From NCBI GenBank assembly GCA_934202505.1, contig CAKPXW010000026.1, positions 1 through 16,648 of the forward strand: DNA of 16,648 nt. Direction: 5' to 3'. Both the position numbers and the translations under genes were made by a program. Below, in pieces: positions 8,901 to 13,444 of this stretch. Origin of the DNA: an uncultured Bacilli bacterium (GTDB taxonomy: Bacteria > Bacillota_I > Bacilli_A > RFN20 > CAG-631). Position 1 is the stretch's first letter. The number at the start of each line of letters is the position of its first letter. The notes beneath the pieces were generated by a model. That model was not told the origin of the DNA, made no database searches, and worked only from the letters and a program-made list of their open reading frames with translations.

Positions 8901-9056
8901 ATTTGTAGCATCTTGGAATTCATACTTAGCAATTGGATTTACTCCTTTTGCTGTAGTTTCATCTGCCTTTACTGTTTTTTCAATATTTGGCATAGCCATT
9001 GAAAAAGATGCCAGTAAAGATAATGAAGCTAATAAAATCTTTTTTTCTTTTGCCAT
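5949..9056 (-). CDS. Large secreted protein with three LamG modules and Cys-containing C-terminal sorting tail
   Basis: The 1035-residue product is the first gene of the operon and probably the main surface glycan-binding protein. A signal peptide ends near Ala31. LamG-like modules lie at about 41-255, 281-495 and 606-825, each starting with a YEF/YDF..TNPGKDSMGNY motif. The first two are nearly identical. Ig-like (Big_4-like) segments follow modules 2 and 3, at about 515-595 and 845-935 (LSDNTTKELNVVWED). A stalk of PSE/VPS/TTPSE repeats spans about 943-1000. The tail has KPTKKGCKGA (Cys1010), a hydrophobic stretch and SKKRK, almost the same as in the 522-residue protein. No catalytic residues are recognised; LamG/ConA-like modules can also be enzymes or protein binders. 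The start has AAGGAG 7 bases upstream. The promoter region carries a cre box and an 18-bp palindrome. Confidence 0.88.
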   Translation of the reverse strand: MAKEKKILLASLSLLASFSMAMPNIEKTVKADETTAKGVNPIAKYEFQDATNPGKDSMGNYNLEVKAHDGLTEGTVTVENGVATFNRTAGLRAADNVADLADDVKGEYSFAFEVKNENTHTSWASPGGIGWNGWDATSWATFQYSSGSDLLRFSTASELVEGKSNVDGNTNAFWGKEIGHTSDDFHKVLLTSKPGEKVRVYFDGNLVYDYACPANYTTTDGSSRFALGGESCWGNIYNGFYGQLKNVEVYDFAFTEAQAIAYGINGYLSEADIAEQELINAIAKYDFNDETNPGKDSMGNYNLEVKAHDGLTEGTVTVENGVATFNRTAGLRAADNVADLADDVKGEYSFAFEVKNENTHTSWASPGGIGWNGWDATSWATFQYSSGSDLLRFSTASELVEGKSNVDGNTNAFWGKEIGHTSDDFHKVLLTSKPGEKVRVYFDGNLVYDYACPANYTTTDGSSRFALGGESCWGNIYNGFYGQLKNVRVYDFAMNTVQVAQYTKLGEIYRGLDSKVKTAKVDLSNNIVIPANLTPTQMLAYAPAESTIEVIMTNDTTKEAKATWNNVVTIEGETYLEGTLSGVINTDNVKAYAKISLDENAKSLLPIAKYEFQDATNPGKDSMGNYDLVVAESSEATEKGTVKVENGIATFDGTAALISKTEENDLSEVLNSFTLSFDIKTTATYGSWSEPIGFGWDNWDASKWCLFEFASGSDLLRFTACSAKDENTGLSNVDGNTNQWWGKEVAYLGTSDFHNVVLSFEVGGKAIIYVDGVVKYSYDVPANYTLSSATAQFAIGGNGTFGDARNFFIGDMANVSVYDFAVSAEQARVLGVTNDLTTTIVSGTYISEIDANPVFTGDKTTCEITSKMSTEEILGAMNTATVKATLSDNTTKELNVVWEDVIVNGDEATVTGYASVINAGLTTVKKATVTTTIDVKVIKDEPSIDQSEEPSEVPSEEPSEVPSEVPSTTPSETPSETISEVPSTTPSETASESGSEDGNPSDNKPTKKGCKGAMASSMIGLLAIAGMLIVSKKRK
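6091..6216 (-). repeat. Short direct repeats encoding the Pro/Ser/Glu stalk
   Basis: Two kinds of exact repeat lie here. A 30-bp unit occurs at 6091-6120 and again at 6139-6168. A 24-bp unit occurs twice in tandem at 6169-6192 and 6193-6216 and encodes the eight-residue pattern SEEPSEVP. All keep the reading frame, so stalk length could change by slippage without breaking the protein. A 26-bp stretch (6172-6197) is also identical to 2654-2679 in the stalk of the second LamG gene. Confidence 0.85.
7597..8186 (-). repeat. 590-bp exact direct repeat, copy encoding LamG module 2
   Basis: By eye, this stretch is identical base for base to 8317-8906, at an offset of 720 bp (exactly 240 codons). 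Identity ends abruptly on both sides, although the flanking protein segments are still recognisably related. A recombination event between the copies would remove or add one whole module in frame. The third module (about 6580-7240) is related in sequence but clearly diverged in DNA. Confidence 0.95.
8317..8906 (-). repeat. 590-bp exact direct repeat, copy encoding LamG module 1
   Basis: This is the partner of the copy at 7597-8186. The 130 bases between the copies (8187-8316) encode a module linker and the start of module 2. They do not match the corresponding stretch at the other end of the array closely. Confidence 0.95.
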
Positions 9057-9095
9057 TTTTTTCTCCTTGTTCTAAATTGTTCACAATAAAACGCG

Positions 9096-9113
9096 TATAA
9101 CAAATTTGTTATA
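9096..9113. promoter_or_regulatory. 18-bp perfect palindrome, candidate operator
   Basis: TATAACAAATTTGTTATA reads the same on both strands. It lies 40 bases upstream of the large LamG gene and one base from the cre box. Read on the minus strand its outer part, TATAAC (9113-9108), is a plausible -10 element for the operon, though no good -35 stands 17 bases upstream. That would fit a promoter needing an activator. Palindromes of this size often bind dimeric regulators; which one cannot be told here. Confidence 0.5.
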
Positions 9114-9114
9114 A

Positions 9115-9128
9115 TGTAAGCGATTACA
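9115..9128. promoter_or_regulatory. cre box (CcpA catabolite-repression operator)
   Basis: TGTAAGCGATTACA matches the consensus TGWNANCGNTNWCA at every defined position, with the central CG in place. It lies directly upstream of the likely -10 of the operon that starts with the large LamG gene, a position where CcpA bound with HPr-Ser46-P would block RNA polymerase. A site for another LacI-family regulator is an alternative, as these share the CG-centred pattern. Confidence 0.75.
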
Positions 9129-9211
9129 GTGATTTATACTTTTATTTTATATAAAAAAAATAGTAATTCAATAATTTTTCTTTTAAAAAGAGCATTTTTT
9201 CTACCCAACAG

Positions 9212-9241
9212 TTGATTTTTTTATACAATTTACATTACAAT
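9212..9241 (+). promoter_or_regulatory. Probable sigma-A promoter of the AraC-family regulator
   Basis: TTGATT (9212-9217) and TACAAT (9236-9241) are separated by 18 bases and lie 27 bases before the regulator's start codon. The two halves match the consensus moderately well. The divergent operon promoter lies about 100 bases away, so the regulator could act on both. Confidence 0.5.
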
Positions 9242-9268
9242 AATATTGAAATAGAAAAAGGAGTAGCT

Positions 9269-10228
9269 ATGATCAAAAAAGAAGAAATAGATTTGTTAAA
9301 TAAATCACTTGTTCCAGTTCAATATTATATGAAATGGTTTGATGGAAATTTTTCAATGTGGCTTCATAGTCATGACTATTTAGAAATTATGTATGTAAGT
9401 TCAGGAAGCATCTTAGTACAATTTGCAAAAGAAAGTAATTTGGAAAATATAGAGACCATAAAAGTATCTCAAGGTCAATTTATATTTATTACTCCTAAAA
9501 GTTTTCATAAAATGGCAATGGAAAAAAATGGAAAAGCCTTTGTCTATAATATGGAGTTTACATTTGAGGAAAGTTCTAATGAAAAAATTAGATTAGCTAA
9601 TAGATTTATGAATATTAATTTTCATAATTTATTTAATGATACTAAACTGAAAAAAATATTAATAAATGAAGAAGGATATACTCTTTTAAATGATATTGCT
9701 CAAGTTGGTACTTCACTTAAAGACTTAATAATTATCACAGAAAAGAATAAAAGCACTGATTATTTACCTATTTTTACTAAAGAAGCTGATTTTTTAATAG
9801 AAGTATCTGATTGTATAACTTATAAAAAAATGGGAGAAATATCTTATATTAGAAAAACTAATTCTTATATATTAGATAATTATCAAAAGAAAATAACAAT
9901 TGATGAAATTGCTAATTATGTAAAAATATCTAAATACTATTTAGAAAGACAATATAAAAAGCAAATGGGACAAACTATTGCTAAATTTATTAATCTTTTA
10001 AGAGTTCAAAAAGCTCGTAAATTATTATTAAATGGTTCTTTAACTGTTACACAAATTGCTACAGAAGTTGGATTTTCCAATAAAAATCAATTAAATTATG
10101 AGTTTAAAAAAATTATTGGAACAACACCTTCTGAATATCGAAATAATCCAACAGATACTAATATTGATTTTAATAATAAAAATTGGAAGAGTTTAGCTGT
10201 AGACCCTAATACCAAAGAAGTATTTTAA
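9269..10228 (+). CDS. AraC-family transcriptional regulator with cupin-like sensor domain
   Basis: The 319-residue cytosolic regulator probably controls the divergent glycan-use operon. The N-terminal half holds a cupin-like ligand-binding domain with WLHSHDYLEIMYVSSGS (31-47) and a GQFIFITPKSFHKM segment (69-82). This layout is typical of sugar-responsive AraC activators. The C-terminal part (about 194-293) has two helix-turn-helix motifs: ITIDEIANYVKISKYYLERQ and LTVTQIATEVGFSNKNQLNY. The second is followed by FKKIIGTTPSEYR, the family signature. About 26 extra residues follow the DNA-binding domain. The start is ATG 9269, with AAAGGAG 5 bases upstream; a TTG at 9212 would begin inside the likely promoter and is rejected. 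The gene is monocistronic and ends at an intrinsic terminator. Confidence 0.92.
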   Translation: MIKKEEIDLLNKSLVPVQYYMKWFDGNFSMWLHSHDYLEIMYVSSGSILVQFAKESNLENIETIKVSQGQFIFITPKSFHKMAMEKNGKAFVYNMEFTFEESSNEKIRLANRFMNINFHNLFNDTKLKKILINEEGYTLLNDIAQVGTSLKDLIIITEKNKSTDYLPIFTKEADFLIEVSDCITYKKMGEISYIRKTNSYILDNYQKKITIDEIANYVKISKYYLERQYKKQMGQTIAKFINLLRVQKARKLLLNGSLTVTQIATEVGFSNKNQLNYEFKKIIGTTPSEYRNNPTDTNIDFNNKNWKSLAVDPNTKEVF

Positions 10229-10236
10229 AATTAAAA

Positions 10237-10278
10237 GGCTTAACCACCTATAAATTTTAAGTAGTTAAGTCTTTTTTT
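10237..10278. terminator. Intrinsic terminator, probably bidirectional
   Basis: An 11-bp stem (10237-10247 with 10261-10271) has one mismatch and one wobble pair in plus-strand RNA. It is followed by seven T on the plus strand, ending the AraC-family gene. On the minus strand the hairpin is followed by TTTTAATTTT, so it probably also ends the pyrophosphatase transcript. The T run overlaps the ppa stop codon. Confidence 0.85.
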
Positions 10279-10804
10279 AATATTTAATTTTATAATTTCT
10301 TATTGCTTCAGCAATAACTTGTTCAGCAACATCAGCATCTTCTAATTCTTTTGATACTTTTGTTTGCTTTCCTTCAAGAGTTTTATATACTGTAAAGAAA
10401 TGTCTTATTTCATCAGATACATGTTTTGGTAAATCATTAATTGAATTATAATCTTTATAAAATGGATCATTTACACATACAGCAATAATTTTGTCATCTG
10501 CTTGATTACTATCAATCATATGCATAACGCCAATTGGTTTACATTCTACAATAGTTAATGGAACTATTGATTCATTACATAAAATCAATACATCAAGTGG
10601 GTCATTATCTTCTGCATAAGTTCTAGGAATAAAACCATAATTTGCTGGATAATGTGTTGATGTGTATAAAATTCTATCTAATTTTAAACAACCTGTTTCC
10701 TTATCTAATTCATATTTACTATGGCTTCCTGCTGATATTTCTACACAAGCAAAAAATCTTTTAGGTGTAATTCGGTTTGCATCTATTGCATGCCAAATAT
10801 TCAT
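10277..10804 (-). CDS. ppa: Inorganic pyrophosphatase, family I (soluble)
   Basis: The 175-residue cytosolic enzyme hydrolyses pyrophosphate to two phosphates and so pulls biosynthetic reactions such as nucleic-acid and activated-sugar synthesis forward. The family signature DNDPLDV (66-72) holds the metal-binding Asp residues. Other family blocks are visible: KYELDKETG (30-38), LKLDRILYTS (40-49), YPANYGFIPRTY (52-63) and the later DKIIAVCVNDP. Length is usual for bacterial enzymes of this family. The start is placed at ATG 10804, with AAAGGAGG 6 bases upstream; the in-frame ATG at 10810 touches the ribosome binding site. The gene has its own promoter at 10842-10871 and shares a terminator with the convergent regulator gene. 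It has no evident functional link to the glycan operon. Confidence 0.96.
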   Translation of the reverse strand: MNIWHAIDANRITPKRFFACVEISAGSHSKYELDKETGCLKLDRILYTSTHYPANYGFIPRTYAEDNDPLDVLILCNESIVPLTIVECKPIGVMHMIDSNQADDKIIAVCVNDPFYKDYNSINDLPKHVSDEIRHFFTVYKTLEGKQTKVSKELEDADVAEQVIAEAIRNYKIKY

Positions 10805-10841
10805 AAACATCCTCCTTTTTTCATTAAATTTGCTTGGTATA

Positions 10842-10871
10842 ATTATAGCATTTTTGGTAAGTCGAGTTCAA
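10842..10871 (-). promoter_or_regulatory. Promoter of ppa with extended -10
   Basis: On the minus strand TTGAAC (10871-10866) is separated by 18 bases from TATAAT (10847-10842). The -10 is preceded by TGC, giving an extended -10. It lies in the 79-base gap after the GH26-like gene, so ppa can be transcribed on its own. Confidence 0.75.
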
Positions 10872-10883
10872 TAATTCTCAAGT

Positions 10884-12635
10884 TTAATTTAATTCTTTGC
10901 TTTTACTTAGTCCTTCTTTAAAACATTTAATAGTATCTGGAGTATTTTCTTCATCAATAATTAATTTATTTTTTATTTTATCTTGATAATAATCATCTGC
11001 ATTAAACCAAATTGCCGCTTTTATTTGTCTTATAAAATCATATTTTGGATTATTATCAAATCTTTTTTCATTAAATAAATTAAACATTTCTTGAATCCAT
11101 ATAGCCTGTGATTTCTCATTACGATACATTTTCCCAGAAGCTTCACCTCCAGACCCACAACCAAATTCTGAAATAATAGCTGGATAATTTTTAAAATGTG
11201 GCATATTTTTTTGATATAACCAACTATACAAATTTTCAAATGAAGTTGGACCTTCGCCATTATTATAATCATAATATGTAAGCCCTAAAAATTGTACAAA
11301 CTCTAAAGATGGTAAATAGCATAAATCTTCACCCCATGAGCAATATGGATAGCTTTTACCAGTTGGATTAAAAATATATAATAAATTATCGCAGCCTTCT
11401 TCTTTTAAGATATTTGCCATTCTTTCCCAAGTTAAAACAAAAATATCTGGATCTAATAAGGTCACTTGTCCGCAATAACTTACCCAATCGGAATTCATTT
11501 CATTGTTTACTCTAAATAAAATTGGTAATTTATATTCTTTTATGCTTTTAGCAAGTTTTCTAAAATAATTATCATATTTTCCTCTTAAAATATCAAACAT
11601 TGGAGTATATCCATATAATCCCTCATTATTCGATGTTGTAAATTGGAGTGTAAATTGAATAACTTTTTTATTGTTAAATCCGTCGCCACCAGCAAGATCA
11701 AATGCATCTTTTAAAGGAAATACCTCTTCACTATCTATATGCCCTATATGGGTATATGTTGGTTCTATTTCGAATTTGTAATTTAACTCTTTTTCTTCTT
11801 TTTTTTCTCTATCTTTTATTTTACTATTTTGACATTGATCAACATACATTGAATGATTAAAAAATCCCCATTCAACATATTGTTGTTCATACATTTTTTT
11901 ATAATATCTTTTTGTTTTTTCATTTAAATATGTAGGTAATTGAACTTTTAAAGTATCTACTCCTTTTTTTATGCCATATGGCATAAAAAATTTAATAGAT
12001 TTTACAATTGCATCAAATTCATTGTGCATTTCTGTTTTAGATTTCATCACTAACAATGTGAATTTTTTAATTTCATCTTTTTGATGAATTATAGCAATAT
12101 TATAATATGGCATTGAAATATTTTGATTATCATTAATTACAATTGAAACAATTTCAACTTCATAGCCCAAAATATAGTCAGCACATATAAATGGTTTTCT
12201 AGTATACTCTAAATTGTTTTGCTTAAAAAAATGCTTTATTTTTTCTTCTTTATTTTCTTCACCTTCAGCAGTTAAATAACGCATTATCCATTCATCATGA
12301 TATACTTTCCAATTATTATAGGTATTTGAACTTTCCATACTTATAGTTAATTTTAAATTTTCTGTTTCATATTGAGTTCTATATTGACTAGCCATAAAAT
12401 TTGGTTTTATTTTATTTTTAGTAGGTATATTTATTTGATATCCATTTGCAAGAGAAAGAATATCTGCACTATTATCTTGATATAAAAAATAATAAACATC
12501 TTCTTTACTAGTAATAGTTTCAAGAAGACTGTCTTTTAACTTTCCATCAATATAAATAGAGCCATACTTATATTTTTTATTATCTAATGGTAAATTTAGC
12601 ACTTTAAGTTTTAAAATTTCATTTATATTTTCCAT
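10884..12635 (-). CDS. GH26-like glycoside hydrolase, apparently cytosolic, with unassigned N-terminal domain
   Basis: The 583-residue protein has no signal peptide or membrane segment, so it should act inside the cell, perhaps on imported oligosaccharides. The C-terminal part (about 290-570) looks like a clan-A TIM-barrel hydrolase. PILFRVNNEMN (371-381) supplies a likely acid/base Glu379, and PAIISEFGCG (485-494) supplies a likely nucleophile Glu490. AIWFNADDY (541-549) fits a late active-site strand. This order and spacing resemble GH26 (beta-mannanase family), but substrate cannot be assigned. The first 215 residues are not a known catalytic domain to me; they have a weak resemblance to PsbP/Mog1-like folds (GYQINIP and a closing FDAIVKSIKFF). 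ATG 12635 is chosen because AAAGGAA lies 9 bases upstream and the next upstream in-frame starts are poor. A weak extended -10 (TGTTAAAAT, 12670-12662) precedes it. No terminator separates it from ppa. Confidence 0.72.
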   Translation of the reverse strand: MENINEILKLKVLNLPLDNKKYKYGSIYIDGKLKDSLLETITSKEDVYYFLYQDNSADILSLANGYQINIPTKNKIKPNFMASQYRTQYETENLKLTISMESSNTYNNWKVYHDEWIMRYLTAEGEENKEEKIKHFFKQNNLEYTRKPFICADYILGYEVEIVSIVINDNQNISMPYYNIAIIHQKDEIKKFTLLVMKSKTEMHNEFDAIVKSIKFFMPYGIKKGVDTLKVQLPTYLNEKTKRYYKKMYEQQYVEWGFFNHSMYVDQCQNSKIKDREKKEEKELNYKFEIEPTYTHIGHIDSEEVFPLKDAFDLAGGDGFNNKKVIQFTLQFTTSNNEGLYGYTPMFDILRGKYDNYFRKLAKSIKEYKLPILFRVNNEMNSDWVSYCGQVTLLDPDIFVLTWERMANILKEEGCDNLLYIFNPTGKSYPYCSWGEDLCYLPSLEFVQFLGLTYYDYNNGEGPTSFENLYSWLYQKNMPHFKNYPAIISEFGCGSGGEASGKMYRNEKSQAIWIQEMFNLFNEKRFDNNPKYDFIRQIKAAIWFNADDYYQDKIKNKLIIDEENTPDTIKCFKEGLSKSKELN

Positions 12636-12739
12636 ACATATAAATTCCTTTCGATAAATCAATTTTAACATACATTAAAAATTATTAATTAACATTTTTT
12701 GATAATTAAATGCAAAATATTAATATGTATATTTGTTAA

Positions 12740-13234
12740 TTATTGTGATTTTATTATTAGAATTGCAAGTAAAAAACAAATTAAAAAGTTAACTGCAACA
12801 ACTCCTAATCCAATCAAAATTTTTAATATTGGATTTTTTACTTGTTTCATTAAAATTAAATTGCTAAATTCACATAAACCAGTAATTGCTCCACCAATTG
12901 CTCCACCAACTAAAGGTGCAATCATACATAATGCTGGAACATTTCCCCAAATTATAAATAAAACTGCGCCAGCAATAGCAATTGTATATTCATACCATTT
13001 ACTTTTTTCAACAACTTTAATACTTTTTGTATCAATTAATAATTTAACTCCTGAAATATAATTTCCAACTACTGTTATTTTTAAATTTTGATTTTCTTCA
13101 TCAGTTAGTCTAAAAGACTTTTTTCCAGTGGCAATCGCTCTTTTATTATTTATATAAAGTTCTTTTTTTCCAAGCCAAAAAGATTCCTTATATACAATTT
13201 TTCCAAATTGTTCATCATTAATTACTTGTTTCAT
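12740..13234 (-). CDS. Small membrane protein of unknown function
   Basis: I do not recognise a named family. The 164-residue product begins with a soluble, probably beta-rich part (1-78; KIVYKESFWLGKKELYING-like start, then TGKKSFRLTDEE). After it come three hydrophobic segments at about 82-98, 101-120 and 135-160. The second contains the glycine-rich run VGGAIGGAITG (109-119), which suggests tight helix packing. With no signal peptide, the N-terminal part is likely cytosolic. A GAGGT site lies 12 to 13 bases before the start, and a good promoter (13261-13289) stands just upstream, so this is a real expressed gene. It lies 104 bases before the GH26-like gene on the same strand and is divergent from glutamine synthetase. 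No role is inferred from context. Confidence 0.75.
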   Translation of the reverse strand: MKQVINDEQFGKIVYKESFWLGKKELYINNKRAIATGKKSFRLTDEENQNLKITVVGNYISGVKLLIDTKSIKVVEKSKWYEYTIAIAGAVLFIIWGNVPALCMIAPLVGGAIGGAITGLCEFSNLILMKQVKNPILKILIGLGVVAVNFLICFLLAILIIKSQ

Positions 13235-13260
13235 TTTAAATATTCTACCTCACTTGTTTT

Positions 13261-13289
13261 ATATTAGCATATTTTATATTCTTATACAA
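13261..13289 (-). promoter_or_regulatory. Promoter of the small membrane protein gene
   Basis: On the minus strand TTGTAT (13289-13284) and TAATAT (13266-13261) are separated by 17 bases, with TGC before the -10. The expected transcript start is only about 20 bases before the start codon. Confidence 0.65.
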
Positions 13290-13310
13290 TAATCAACACA
13301 CCTTTATATT

Positions 13311-13340
13311 AAATCAAGTTTTTTTATTTTTTCTTGATTT
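13311..13340. promoter_or_regulatory. Inverted repeat in the glutamine synthetase upstream region
   Basis: AAATCAAG (13311-13318) and CTTGATTT (13333-13340) are perfect reverse complements around a T-rich 14-base spacer, and the right arm is followed by more T. It could be a DNA operator for a dimer or, if a promoter lies further upstream, a leader terminator. I favour an operator because related AATCAA elements recur on both sides at about 21-29 base steps. It does not fit the GlnR/TnrA box TGTNAN7TNACA. Confidence 0.45.
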
Positions 13341-13384
13341 TTTTTATATTTTTAAACGCAATAATCATGTTTTTTAAAAAAATG

Positions 13385-13413
13385 TTGATTTTATAAATGA
13401 ATAATATTAAAAT
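13385..13413 (+). promoter_or_regulatory. Promoter of class III glutamine synthetase
   Basis: TTGATT (13385-13390) and TAAAAT (13408-13413) are separated by 17 bases and lie 31 bases before the start codon. The -35 element is itself one of the recurrent TTGATT units, so a factor binding those would compete with RNA polymerase. Confidence 0.7.
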
Positions 13414-13444
13414 ATTTAGCATATTATAAAAGGAGTGTGGATTT

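Noticed and set aside
7597..8906. Mobile element or CRISPR as the cause of the long repeat
   Set aside because: The repeat is fully coding, in frame within one gene, and encodes a LamG module; there are no spacers, inverted ends or transposase.
9212..9268. Longer start for the AraC-family regulator at TTG 9212
   Set aside because: It would begin inside the likely -35 element, while ATG 9269 has AAAGGAG at good spacing.
784..10810. The same arrangement of a ribosome binding site directly joined to ATGTTTATG at the permease and ppa starts
   Set aside because: In both cases the second ATG has normal spacing and explains the start. Two cases in a low-GC genome are most simply chance.
12699..13061. 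Plus-strand open frame of 120 codons opposite the small membrane protein
   Set aside because: The minus-strand frame has a promoter, a ribosome binding site and proper membrane segments; the plus frame has none of these.
13363..13390. GlnR/TnrA box upstream of glutamine synthetase
   Set aside because: The dyad here lacks the TGTNA and TNACA halves at the required 7-base spacing.
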